DNA from: Cellulosimicrobium funkei | Lineage (GTDB): Bacteria; Actinomycetota; Actinomycetes; Actinomycetales; Cellulomonadaceae | Direction of reading: 5' to 3' | DNA length: 64,000 nucleotides | Assembly: GCF_004519295.1 (NCBI RefSeq) | Contig: NZ_SOZH01000004.1 | Span: 186,001-250,000, forward strand | Part shown: in pieces, positions 16,990 to 24,749 of the stretch | How positions within the stretch are numbered: the stretch's first letter is position 1 | How the letters are laid out: every line of letters starts with the position of its first letter | Notes under the pieces: model-generated | Seen by the model: only the letters and a program-made list of their open reading frames with translations | The model's database searches: none | What the model was told of the DNA's origin: nothing | Translations under genes and position numbers: made by a program

Positions 16990-18627
16990 TCACACCGACC
17001 AGCGGACCCTGCTCGGTGCGGACTCGTTCCAGACGCGGTCGAGCGCGGTCACGGCGTACGTGTACCGGCGCCCGCGGACGGCGGTCGGGTCGAGGAAGTC
17101 CTGGACCACCCGGCCCTCGGCCCGCTGCGTCGCGACGAGGTTCGCCGGGTTCTCGGTGTCCACGTGCTGCACCCACCCGTCGGCACGGTAGATCGCGAAC
17201 GACGTCGCCGCGAACCGGCGGCCGCCGGCGTCGGTCCAGTGCACGCGGACGCCGTCGTCGCGCCAGCCGGCCCACGCGAGCACGGGCGTGCGGACCTTCG
17301 TGCCCGGGAGGTGCGGCATGGCCGGGACGAGCGCCGGGTTCCGGTAGTGGTCGTCGCGCACGCGCGTCATCGAGCCCTGCGGGTCGGCCGGGACGTGCTT
17401 GGCCGAGAAGTAGACGTTGCCGTGCACCGGGTGCTCCTGCTCCTGGCAGAACGTCAGGTGGTTCGACAGCTCGGCCGGGTCGGTGAAGACGCCCGACGTC
17501 ACCTTGTACAGCGCCTCCCCGATGTACAGGTGCGTGCCGGACTGTGCGGCGACGTCGGCCCACCACGGGACGAGCTTCGCGTAGTCCGCGACGGCGAGCC
17601 CCAGCTGCCAGTAGATCTGCGGGTTGATGTAGTCGAGCCAGCCCTCGAGGACCCACTTGCGCGTGTCGGCGAACTGCATGTCGTACGACTGCGAGCCGCC
17701 CGTCTGCGAGCCGCGCGGGTCCGTGGAGGCGTTGCGCCAGATGCCGAACGGGCTGATGCCGAACTTGACCCACGGCTTCGCCTGCTTGATGCGCTGCGAG
17801 ATGGACTGCACGAACGTGTCGACGTTGTGGCGCCGCCAGTCCTCGACCCGGTCGAAGCCGGCGCCGTGGGTCGCGAAGGTCGCGGCGTCCGGGATCGTCT
17901 CGCCCGCGACGGCGTAGGGGTAGAAGTAGTCGTCGAAGTGCACGCCGTCGATGTCGTAGTTCTCGACGCTGTGCAGGATCGCGTTCTTGATGTGCTCCTG
18001 CGCCGCGGGCAGGCCGGGGTCGAAGTAGAGCTTTCCCCCGTAGGCCCACACCCACTCCGGGTGCTGCCGCGCGGGGTGCTCGGGGACGAGCCGCGCCGGG
18101 TCGGCCTGCATCGACACGCGGTACGGGTTGTACCAGGCGTGGATCTCCAGGTTGCGCCGGTGGCACTCCTCGACGACGAACGCGAGGGGGTCGTAGCCGG
18201 GGTCCCGGCCCTGCACACCCGTGAGGTACTGCGACCACGGCTCGTAGGGGCTGGGCCAGAACGCGTCGGCCGTCGGGCGGACCTGGACGAACACGGCGTT
18301 GAGACGGAAGTCGCGCGCGACGTCGAGCCAGCCGAGGAGCTCGGCCTGCTGCTGCTCCGCCGAGAGCCCGGACGCCGACGGCCAGTCGATGTTCACGACG
18401 CTCGAGATCCACATCGCGCGCAGCTCGCGCTTGCGGGGCGCCGGGGCCGCGGTCGGTGCGGCGTGGGTCGCGCCGGGCGCGGTGAGCGCGGCGGCCGGGG
18501 TGAGCGAGCCGACCGTCACGGTGAGCGTGCTCGCCGCGACGCCCGCCGTGGCGAGGGTGAGGAACTGTCGTCGTCCGACGCCGGCCGGAGCCGGGGCGGG
18601 AGACGTGGGGGAGCCGTCGAGCGTCAT
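16990..18627 (-). CDS. Secreted GHL10-type glycoside hydrolase (YngK-like)
   Basis: Family of extracellular TIM-barrel glycosidases related to GH10/GH13 (glycosyl hydrolase-like 10); substrate unsettled, cell-wall or uronic-acid glycans have been proposed. 545 aa. The N-terminus GRRQFLTLATAGVAAS looks like a Tat-type signal. The barrel starts at RELRAMWISSVVNIDWPS and includes FVQVRPTADAFWPSPYEPWS, EIHAWYNPYRVS, the acidic DGVHFDDYFYPYA and GWLDYINPQIYWQLG. A C-terminal fibronectin-like domain covers about 440-545 (APVLAWAGWRDDGVRVHW). Upstream sits a perfect 8-bp inverted repeat, so a dedicated regulator is likely. Confidence 0.88.
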   Translation of the reverse strand: MTLDGSPTSPAPAPAGVGRRQFLTLATAGVAASTLTVTVGSLTPAAALTAPGATHAAPTAAPAPRKRELRAMWISSVVNIDWPSASGLSAEQQQAELLGWLDVARDFRLNAVFVQVRPTADAFWPSPYEPWSQYLTGVQGRDPGYDPLAFVVEECHRRNLEIHAWYNPYRVSMQADPARLVPEHPARQHPEWVWAYGGKLYFDPGLPAAQEHIKNAILHSVENYDIDGVHFDDYFYPYAVAGETIPDAATFATHGAGFDRVEDWRRHNVDTFVQSISQRIKQAKPWVKFGISPFGIWRNASTDPRGSQTGGSQSYDMQFADTRKWVLEGWLDYINPQIYWQLGLAVADYAKLVPWWADVAAQSGTHLYIGEALYKVTSGVFTDPAELSNHLTFCQEQEHPVHGNVYFSAKHVPADPQGSMTRVRDDHYRNPALVPAMPHLPGTKVRTPVLAWAGWRDDGVRVHWTDAGGRRFAATSFAIYRADGWVQHVDTENPANLVATQRAEGRVVQDFLDPTAVRGRRYTYAVTALDRVWNESAPSRVRWSV

Positions 18628-18665
18628 TGCTGATCCTCCGGGTCGTCGAGTATGTGGCAGATAGT

Positions 18666-18689
18666 TTCACAGAACATCGTGTCTGTGAA
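18666..18689. promoter_or_regulatory. Operator-like inverted repeat upstream of GHL10 gene
   Basis: TTCACAGA (18666-18673) and TCTGTGAA (18682-18689) form a perfect 8-bp inverted repeat with an eight-base spacer, 38 bases upstream of the GHL10 ATG. The stretch is markedly AT-rich for this genome, as expected at a promoter. The 24-base span fits a dimeric helix-turn-helix regulator; none is encoded next door. Confidence 0.6.
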
Positions 18690-18890
18690 GGTTTGCGCCA
18701 CGCGTTCCTGGCGGAGGGGCCGAGAGTGGGGTCGTCGGCGTTCCGGGACTCGACGAGCTCGCCGAGGTGCGCGCGTCGCACCGTGCCCAGCTCGCGGCCA
18801 CGGGTGGGATGCCGGGCCGGGGCGGCCCCCACCCGGGCGAGCCGACCGCCGTCTGACCCGGGCGCCGTCGAGCACGACGCGGGGTGCGGA

Positions 18891-18950
18891 CGAGAACGGG
18901 GTCGGCGACCGAGATCCCGAGGATTCGGTCGCCGACCCCGTGCTCGGCAC
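18891..18950. repeat. 60-bp dispersed palindromic repeat, copy 1 (purB 3' end)
   Basis: An almost perfect palindrome of about 27-bp arms: left arm contains ACGGGGTCGGCGACCGA, right arm TCGGTCGCCGACCCCGT. It lies eight bases beyond the purB stop and can act as its terminator. The same sequence, with about 75-80 percent identity by eye, recurs at 58911-58970 and 60064-60124. Confidence 0.85.
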
Positions 18951-18957
18951 CGGCCGG

Positions 18958-20445
18958 TCAGTCCAGGTAGGTCTCGACCAGGCGGGAGGCGAGGCCCGTG
19001 TACGTCGCGGGGGTGAGGTCCGCGAGGCGCTGCGCGACGTCGTCGGGCAGGCCGAGGCCCGCGACGAACTCGCGGAGCCGCGCCGCGTCGACGCGCTGGC
19101 CGCGCGTGAGGTCCTTGAGGCGCTCGTACGGGTTCTCCATGCCGGGGACGCCCGCGACCGACGCCGCGCGCATCGCCGACTGGATGGGCTCGCCGAGCAC
19201 CTCCCAGTTCTCGTCGAGGTCCGCCGCCATGAGGTCGGCGTTCGCGGCGAGGGCCTTCAGGCCGCGGCGCACGTTGTCGATCGCGAGGAGCGAGTGGCCG
19301 AACGCGGGGCCGACGTTGCGCTGCGTCGTCGAGTCCGTGAGGTCGCGCTGGAGGCGCGACGTCACGAGCGTCGCGCCGAGCGTGTCGAGCAGCGCGGACG
19401 AGATCTCGAGGTTCGCCTCGGCGTTCTCGAACCGGATCGGGTTGACCTTGTGCGGCATGGTCGACGACCCGGTCGCGCCCGGCACGGGGATCTGCGTGAA
19501 GAACCCGAGCGAGATGTACGTCCACACGTCGGTCGCGAGGTTGTGGAGGATCCGGTTGAACCGCGCGACGTCCGCGTACAGCTCGGCCTGCCAGTCGTGC
19601 GACTCGATCTGCGTCGTCAGCGGGTTCCACGTGAGACCGAGACCCTCGACGAAGTGCTTCGAGACCGACGGCCAGTTCACGCCCGGGACGGCGACGGAGT
19701 GCGCGCCGTACGTGCCCGTCGCACCGTTGAGCTTGCCCAGGTACTCGGCCGCACCGACGCGGCGGAGCTGCCGGCGCAGCCGGTGCGCGAGGACGGCGAG
19801 CTCCTTGCCGAGCGTCGTCGGCGTCGCGGGCTGGCCGTGCGTGCGGGAGAGCATCGGCACGTCGGCGTGCTCGCGCGCCATCTCCGCGAGCTGGTCGGCG
19901 AGCGCCGTCGCGGCGGGCAGCCACACGTGCTCGACGGCGCCGCGCACCATGAGCGCGTAGGACAGGTTGTTGACGTCCTCGCTCGTGCACGCGAAGTGCA
20001 CGAGCTCGCCGACGCCGGGCAGCACCGTGTCGGGGCCCAGCGTGTCGGGCGCTGCGGCGAGGCGCCGCTTGACGAAGTACTCGACCGCCTTGACGTCGTG
20101 CACCGTCTCGCGCTCGATCGCGGCGAGCTCGGCGATCTCGTCGCCACCGAACGTCGCGGGGATGCGGCGCAGGTAGGCGACCTCGGCGTCGGAGAGCTGG
20201 GGCGCGCCGGGCACGACCGGGCGGACCGCGTTCTCGTCGACCGCCTGGACGCCGTTGCACAGCGTGATGAGCCACTCGACCTCGACGTGGATGCGCTCGC
20301 GGTTGAGCGCGGCCTCGCTGAGGTGGTCGACGAGCGGGGCGACCGCGGCGCGGTAGCGGCCGTCGAGCGGGCCGAGCGCGATCGGCGGGGTCACCTCGGC
20401 GAGGCTCACGCGGGCAGGGGCGGCTGCGGCAGGGTTCTCGGGCAC
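18958..20445 (-). CDS. purB: Adenylosuccinate lyase
   Basis: Releases fumarate from SAICAR and from adenylosuccinate in purine synthesis. 495 aa, of the E. coli-like long subtype. The fumarase/aspartase superfamily signature GSSTMPHKVNPIRFEN is intact, with SRTHGQPATPTTLGKEL (catalytic His region) and the N-terminal ALGPLDGRYRAAVAPLVDHL. GTG 20445 (VPENPAAAAP) was chosen for the GGGAGA nine bases upstream; GTG 20409 (VSLAEVTPP) is a possible later start that would fit the conserved part equally. Monocistronic by appearance. Confidence 0.92.
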   Translation of the reverse strand: MPENPAAAAPARVSLAEVTPPIALGPLDGRYRAAVAPLVDHLSEAALNRERIHVEVEWLITLCNGVQAVDENAVRPVVPGAPQLSDAEVAYLRRIPATFGGDEIAELAAIERETVHDVKAVEYFVKRRLAAAPDTLGPDTVLPGVGELVHFACTSEDVNNLSYALMVRGAVEHVWLPAATALADQLAEMAREHADVPMLSRTHGQPATPTTLGKELAVLAHRLRRQLRRVGAAEYLGKLNGATGTYGAHSVAVPGVNWPSVSKHFVEGLGLTWNPLTTQIESHDWQAELYADVARFNRILHNLATDVWTYISLGFFTQIPVPGATGSSTMPHKVNPIRFENAEANLEISSALLDTLGATLVTSRLQRDLTDSTTQRNVGPAFGHSLLAIDNVRRGLKALAANADLMAADLDENWEVLGEPIQSAMRAASVAGVPGMENPYERLKDLTRGQRVDAARLREFVAGLGLPDDVAQRLADLTPATYTGLASRLVETYLD

Positions 20446-20615
20446 GCCCCTGATTCTCCCACGCGTGCCCGACGGCGGTCGGTGCCGCCCGCAGTCCGGG
20501 CAACGGAGCCGTCGCGCGGCCCGTGGCCGTCCCCAGCGTCCGGGCGCGAGGGTTCGGTCCACAGCCTGGCGACCTGCCGCGCCGTCGGCCGGCGGGGCTC
20601 CGTACGGTCGCCGCC

Positions 20616-20930
20616 ATGCCGACCCCGCCACCACCGCCGTGCCTCGCCGCACCCTTCGGGATCACCCGTGCCCGCGACAAGGTCCGCACGGCGACCGACG
20701 ACGCCGCGCGCGCCGGCGCCGCCCTGGAGACCCCCGACCTCCCGTGGGCCGGGCAGGCGCGGCACGCGTACGACGACGCGACGGCGGAGGGTCGGGCAGC
20801 CCTGCTCCGACTCGACGAGACGCTCGGCACGTGCCTCGTGCGGCTGGACGCGCTCACCGTGCTCGCGGAGGCCGACGTCACGAGCCTGCGGGCGGGGCTG
20901 GCCGCGGGGCTCGCCGCGGGAGGTGGCTGA
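20616..20930 (+). CDS. Small WXG100-like protein
   Basis: 104 aa, nearly all helical with a central W44-A-G46 (LPWAGQARHAYDDA), the hairpin turn signature of WXG100 proteins. Size fits the family. It is coupled to the next gene: its TGA shares the A of the following ATG (TGATG). The start appears leaderless: TACGGT at 20603-20608 as -10 with seven bases to the ATG and no ribosome binding site. Probable secretion partner of the hydrolase encoded next, by analogy with ESX pairs; no ESX machinery lies in the window. Confidence 0.7.
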   Translation: MPTPPPPPCLAAPFGITRARDKVRTATDDAARAGAALETPDLPWAGQARHAYDDATAEGRAALLRLDETLGTCLVRLDALTVLAEADVTSLRAGLAAGLAAGGG

Positions 20931-22636
20931 TGAGCGGGTCGCCGCCCGGTCCGTCCGTCGTGATCCGTGGCGGGACGGAGCCGACGGTCGTCGAGACGGC
21001 GGGGGTCGTCGCGCAGGCCGCGGTGCTCGCGGCCCGGGCGGACCTCCTTGCGGGAGCGGCAGGGGCGCTGCGGGACGCGCGGCACGCGGTGGAGGTCACG
21101 ACGGCCACGCCGACGGCGTACGCCGGGCGGCTCGTCCCGGCCGAGCCGCTCGGGTCGGCCGCAGGCGCGAACCTGACGACGACGCCGTTCTGGTCGGCGG
21201 AGGTCCGGGCCGCGCGCGCGGCTCTCCTCGACGACCTCGACGCGGCGGCCCTGCTCACCGGGCAGGAGGAGCAGCGGTTGCGCGGGCTCGCCGGGCGGCT
21301 GCACCAGGCGGTCCGGGTGTACGACGACGCGGACGCCGCGGCCGCCGCCGGGTGGTCCGACACCGCGCTGGTCGTGGCGGGACGGCACTACGGGCTGGCG
21401 GGGGCGGGCGCCGCCGGGCTCGGGATGATCGTCACGCAGGGCCTCGCCGGGCTCGCGCAGTCCCTGCTGCACGGAGGACCCGCTCTCGGCCGGCTCGTCA
21501 CGACGGGCGAGGCGCTGCACCCCGCGACCGTCCGCGCGCTGGGTCGCACGATCGGCATGCTCGACCCGGACCGCGCCTGGTACGCCGTGCCGACGGTCGG
21601 GAACGCGGCGGCGGTGCTGCGGGCGTCCGTCCAGCCGCTGCGCGACCGGTTCCTGCCCGACCCGGAGGTGCGGCGGGTCGACGCTGCGCCCTACGACCTG
21701 CCGACCCCCACGGACACGCGGTCCGCACTCGGCGCCGTGGCGGCGCTCGGGAGCACGGACTCGGTGCTGAGCGTCCAGCGCATCGTCAAGGACGGCGGGA
21801 CGCCGACGTGGGTCGTCGCGATCCCGGGCACCCAGCCCGGCAACCTCCGGACGGTGTGGAACATGACGTCCAACTACGACCTGATGTCCGACGACGAGTC
21901 CCAGCGCGCGCGGGCGGACAGCGCGCGGGCGGTGCTCGACGCGATGGGCCAGTCGGGCATCGAGCCCGAGGACGACGTCGTGCTCGTCGGGCACAGCCAG
22001 GGCGGCATGGTCGCCGCCACGATCGCGGCGGCGACGGTCGGGACCTACCAGGTGCGCCACGTCGTCACCGCCGGGTCACCGGTCGGGGGGCACGGCCTCC
22101 CGCCCGGCGTGCGCGCCACGCACCTCGAGACGAGCGGGGAGGGGGTCTCCGGCCTCGACGGGAAGCCGAACCCGGCGACGCCTGAACGCGTGACGGTGAC
22201 CGGTACCGTCTTCGCGCCCGGCGGCGGGCCGCCGCTCGACGTGCCGCACTCCGTCGGCTACCACCAGGACGTGCTCGACGCCGCGGTCGAGGTGGGCGAC
22301 CGCGGCCTCGAGGAGCACCTCGCCGACGTGGAGCACTGGCTCGACGGGGAGGCGGAGGACCCGCTCGTCTACGAGGCACGTCTCGTCCCGGACCCCGAGA
22401 CGACGTTCTGCGTCGGCGAGCTCGCGGTGCCGAGGCCGCCGTGGCCCCCGTGGCAGGCACCGGACGGCGTCGTGACGGCGCCGGGCCCGTCCCTCGGCAC
22501 GCCGGGGACGTCCGGGACGGCCGGCGGCTCCGGCGCGACGGCCGGGTCCGGGACGACGGGCGGCTCCGGCACGCTCGGCGGCACGGGGACGTTCGGGGGC
22601 GCCGGGACGGGTGGTGGCGAGGACGATGCGCGGTGA
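20930..22636 (+). CDS. Alpha/beta hydrolase (lipase-like) paired with WXG protein
   Basis: 568 aa. The first about 170 residues are helical (EVRAARAALLDDLDAAALLT, RLHQAVRVYDDADAAAA) and resemble secretion-helical domains. The hydrolase core has the nucleophile elbow VVLVGHSQGGMVAATIAA (Ser near residue 355), preceded by TPTWVVAIPGTQPGNLRTVW, which resembles a lipase-like oxyanion region. A likely catalytic His is in DVPHSVGYHQDVLD. The C-terminal 45 residues are a Gly/Thr/Ser repeat tail. GGAGG lies eight bases before the ATG. No signal peptide is present, so export, if any, would be through the WXG partner. Substrate unknown; a secreted esterase or effector is inferred. Confidence 0.75.
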   Translation: MSGSPPGPSVVIRGGTEPTVVETAGVVAQAAVLAARADLLAGAAGALRDARHAVEVTTATPTAYAGRLVPAEPLGSAAGANLTTTPFWSAEVRAARAALLDDLDAAALLTGQEEQRLRGLAGRLHQAVRVYDDADAAAAAGWSDTALVVAGRHYGLAGAGAAGLGMIVTQGLAGLAQSLLHGGPALGRLVTTGEALHPATVRALGRTIGMLDPDRAWYAVPTVGNAAAVLRASVQPLRDRFLPDPEVRRVDAAPYDLPTPTDTRSALGAVAALGSTDSVLSVQRIVKDGGTPTWVVAIPGTQPGNLRTVWNMTSNYDLMSDDESQRARADSARAVLDAMGQSGIEPEDDVVLVGHSQGGMVAATIAAATVGTYQVRHVVTAGSPVGGHGLPPGVRATHLETSGEGVSGLDGKPNPATPERVTVTGTVFAPGGGPPLDVPHSVGYHQDVLDAAVEVGDRGLEEHLADVEHWLDGEAEDPLVYEARLVPDPETTFCVGELAVPRPPWPPWQAPDGVVTAPGPSLGTPGTSGTAGGSGATAGSGTTGGSGTLGGTGTFGGAGTGGGEDDAR

Positions 22637-22706
22637 CGGCCCGGCGCCGTCCCCCGGTGGGCCGGTCGGGAGCACGGGCGGCGGCGCGCGCGGCGGAGCG
22701 CTCGGG

Positions 22707-23096
22707 TCAGCGGTCCTGGGCCTTCGGCACGACGGCCGAGACGAGGAAGTTGATCACGGCGATGATGAGGGCCGCGAGCAGCGCCCACCAGAACCCGCCG
22801 ATGATGCGGATGCCCCAGTCCGTCTGCTCGGTGATCCACGCGGTGAGCATGAGCATGAGCGCGTTGACGACGAGCGAGAACAGCCCCAGCGTGAGGATGT
22901 AGAGCGGGATCGAGAGGACCTGCACGATCGGCTTGATCACCGCGTTCACGAGCGAGTAGAGCAGCGCCACGACGAGGACGATCACGACCTTGCCGCCGGC
23001 CGTGTCGGAGCCGACGATCTGGAAGTGCTCGTCCATGAACAGGCTCGTGAGCCAGATCGCGAGACCGGTGATGAGGACGCGGACGACGAAGCTCAT
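22707..23096 (-). CDS. Phage-holin-4-like membrane protein (DUF/PF04020 type)
   Basis: 129 aa with four hydrophobic segments: about 4-20, 36-60, 63-85 and 100-123. The pattern NAVIKPIVQVLSIPLYILTL and LGLFSLVVNALMLMLTAWI is typical of the phage_holin_4_2/YvlD family, chromosomal proteins of unknown function that are widespread in bacteria. There is no lysin or phage gene near it, so the holin name is family-derived only. Convergent with the WXG-linked hydrolase and divergent from the aminotransferase. Confidence 0.82.
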   Translation of the reverse strand: MSFVVRVLITGLAIWLTSLFMDEHFQIVGSDTAGGKVVIVLVVALLYSLVNAVIKPIVQVLSIPLYILTLGLFSLVVNALMLMLTAWITEQTDWGIRIIGGFWWALLAALIIAVINFLVSAVVPKAQDR

Positions 23097-23199
23097 ACCC
23101 GGCATCCTGCCATCCGGGCGGTCGTGCGGCACGGGCGCCGCGCGTGGCGCGCCGTCGTCCGCCACGGACCGCGGTGCACGGGTGGCATGATCGAGGACC

Positions 23200-24279
23200 G
23201 TGGCCCACGAACCCCGCGTCCCCCTGCGTCCTGCCGTCGCCGCCCTGCCGGCCTACGTCCCGGGGGCGCGCGTCGCCCCGGGTGCGGCGGCGTTCAAGCT
23301 CTCCTCGAACGAGAACCCGTACCCGCCCCTGCCCTCGGTCGTGGCGGCGATCGCCGACGCCGCGGCGGACGCGAACCGCTACCCGGACATGTACGCGACC
23401 GAGCTCACCGAGGCGCTCGCGGCGGACCTCGGGGTGGGGGCCGACGAGGTCGTCGTGGGCAACGGCTCGGTCGCGGTGCTCGCGCACGTCCTCCAGGCGG
23501 TCGTCGAGCCGGGCGACGAGGTCGTCTACCCGTGGCGCTCGTTCGAGGCGTACCCCATCGCGGTCGCGGTCGCGGGCGGCACGTCGGTGCGGGTCCCGCT
23601 CCTGACGGGGGAGCACCGTGGGCGCCTCGACCTGCCCGCGATGGCTGCGGCGGTCACCGAGCGCACGCGCGTCGTCATGGTGTGCACGCCCAACAACCCG
23701 ACCGGTCCGGCCGTGCACCGCGACGAGCTCGAGACGTTCCTCGCGGCGGTGCCGTCGGACGTGCTCGTGGTGCTCGACGAGGCGTACCTCGAGTTCGTGC
23801 GCGACCCGGAGGCCCCCGACGGCCTCGCGGTGTACGCGCAGCACCCGAACGTCGTGCTGCTGCGCACGTTCTCCAAGGCGTACGGCCTCGCCGGCCTGCG
23901 CGTCGGGTACGCCGTCGGGCGTCCGCGCCTCGCGGCGGGCATCCGTGCCGTCTCCACGCCGTTCGGGGTCTCGCACGTCGCGCAGCGGGCCGCGATCGCG
24001 TCGCTCGGGGCGCGGGACGAGCTCCTGCAGCGGGTCGAGCAACTCGTGGCGGACCGCACCCGCCTCGTCGAAGGGCTGCGCGACCAGGGCTGGTCCCTGC
24101 CGGAGTCGCAGGCGAACTTCGTGTGGTTCGACCTGGGGGACCGCACGGCGCAGCGCGCCGAGGAGGCGCGTGCCGCCGGCGCGATCGTGCGCCCGTTCGC
24201 GGGCGAGGGCCTGCGCGTGAGCGTGGGCGAGCCCGAGGCGACCGACCTCTTCCTGCGCGTCAGCGCGACCTGGCTGTAG
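23200..24279 (+). CDS. HisC/Pat-type aminotransferase
   Basis: PLP class I/II aminotransferase of the histidinol-phosphate/aromatic aminotransferase group. 359 aa. FKLSSNENPYPPLPSV at the N-terminus, NRYPDMYATEL, VCTPNNPTGPAV, the DEAYLEF Asp that contacts PLP, and the Schiff-base lysine K226 in TFSKAYGLAGLRVGY are all present. It stands outside any his operon, which favours an aromatic aminotransferase (Pat) role in Phe/Tyr synthesis over histidine synthesis. GTG start without a ribosome binding site; CATGAT at 23186-23191 may be the -10 of a leaderless mRNA. Confidence 0.88.
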   Translation: MAHEPRVPLRPAVAALPAYVPGARVAPGAAAFKLSSNENPYPPLPSVVAAIADAAADANRYPDMYATELTEALAADLGVGADEVVVGNGSVAVLAHVLQAVVEPGDEVVYPWRSFEAYPIAVAVAGGTSVRVPLLTGEHRGRLDLPAMAAAVTERTRVVMVCTPNNPTGPAVHRDELETFLAAVPSDVLVVLDEAYLEFVRDPEAPDGLAVYAQHPNVVLLRTFSKAYGLAGLRVGYAVGRPRLAAGIRAVSTPFGVSHVAQRAAIASLGARDELLQRVEQLVADRTRLVEGLRDQGWSLPESQANFVWFDLGDRTAQRAEEARAAGAIVRPFAGEGLRVSVGEPEATDLFLRVSATWL

Positions 24280-24356
24280 CCCCTCCTCGACGCTCCCCGG
24301 CGTTCCGGCAACAGAACTTCCCCAGATCGTCCCAGCCCCTGGTGCTCGCGTCTCCG

Positions 24357-24380
24357 GATTGCTACTTTTACGTAGCAATC
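24357..24380. promoter_or_regulatory. Operator-like inverted repeat ahead of bacteriocin gene
   Basis: GATTGCTAC (24357-24365) and GTAGCAATC (24372-24380) are perfect 9-bp inverted arms around TTTTAC, the most AT-rich spot in the area. It ends 18 bases before the bacteriocin ATG and just ahead of the AAGGGGGAG ribosome binding site. It either overlaps the promoter -10 (operator for a repressor) or forms a hairpin in the 5' leader. No regulator gene is in the locus. Confidence 0.6.
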
Positions 24381-24398
24381 ACTTCCGAAGGGGGAGAT

Positions 24399-24689
24399 AT
24401 GAAGTTTGGTCGAGTACTGACGACGGCGATGGTCGCCGGTGTCCTGGCTCTGACGCCCGCAGCGGCGTTCGCCGGCTCGCAGCTCGTGGGCGGCGGGATC
24501 TGGAACTACGGGACCAGCTCCGGGGCGATCTACTCGCACTACCTGCACAACACCCAGTGCCACGGGGCGTCGGTGCACAACGGGAAGCTCTACCGGGTGA
24601 CCAACATCAAGCCCGGGGTCTGGGCGAAGGTGCACGCCAAGGACTGGCCCATGCGCGTGGACCACGCCTACTGGCACACGTGCGCGTAG
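24399..24689 (+). CDS. Lactococcin 972 family bacteriocin precursor
   Basis: 96 aa. A Sec signal peptide (1-25, ending AAAFA) is followed by a 71-residue mature peptide that starts GSQLVGGGIWNYGTSSG and continues with SHYLHNTQCHGASV, the pattern of lactococcin 972-type bacteriocins (GG-x-W-x-Y-G then a Ser/Tyr/His-rich block and HGxSV). The prototype blocks septum formation by binding lipid II and is secreted by Sec. Unlike the prototype, which has no cysteine, this one has two in the mature part (positions 29 and 70), able to form a disulfide. Ribosome binding site AAGGGGGAG. The following two genes are the family's usual partners, which makes the call firm. Confidence 0.88.
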   Translation: MKFGRVLTTAMVAGVLALTPAAAFAGSQLVGGGIWNYGTSSGAIYSHYLHNTQCHGASVHNGKLYRVTNIKPGVWAKVHAKDWPMRVDHAYWHTCA

Positions 24690-24749
24690 CACGGACGCAG
24701 GGCAGGGGCGGCGCCGTGCCGCCCCTGCTCGGTCCGGCGCGGAGCCTCC

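Larger units (their letters stand above)
18628..18957. other. Intergenic region between GHL10 and purB
   Basis: 330 bases with an operator-like repeat at the GHL10 end and a 60-bp palindromic repeat at the purB end. Between them, plus-strand bases 18725-18856 read GVVGVPGLDELAEVRASHRA and onward to a TGA at 18854-18856, a protein-like stretch with normal third-position GC but no start codon (an in-frame TGA lies at 18686). It could be the C-terminal remnant of a lost gene; I cannot assign a family. Confidence 0.4.

Noticed and set aside
18624-18950. A 108-codon minus-strand frame upstream of GHL10
   Set aside because: It overlaps the GHL10 start, crosses the operator dyad and the 60-bp palindrome, and shows no domain.
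16826-22060. A 1744-codon open frame on the minus strand
   Set aside because: It runs antisense or out of frame through GHL10, purB and the hydrolase, is Arg/Pro/Ala-rich without domains, and is a by-product of high GC.
22707-23096. Prophage remnant suggested by the holin-like gene
   Set aside because: The family is a widespread chromosomal four-helix protein; no lysin, integrase or phage structural gene is in the window.
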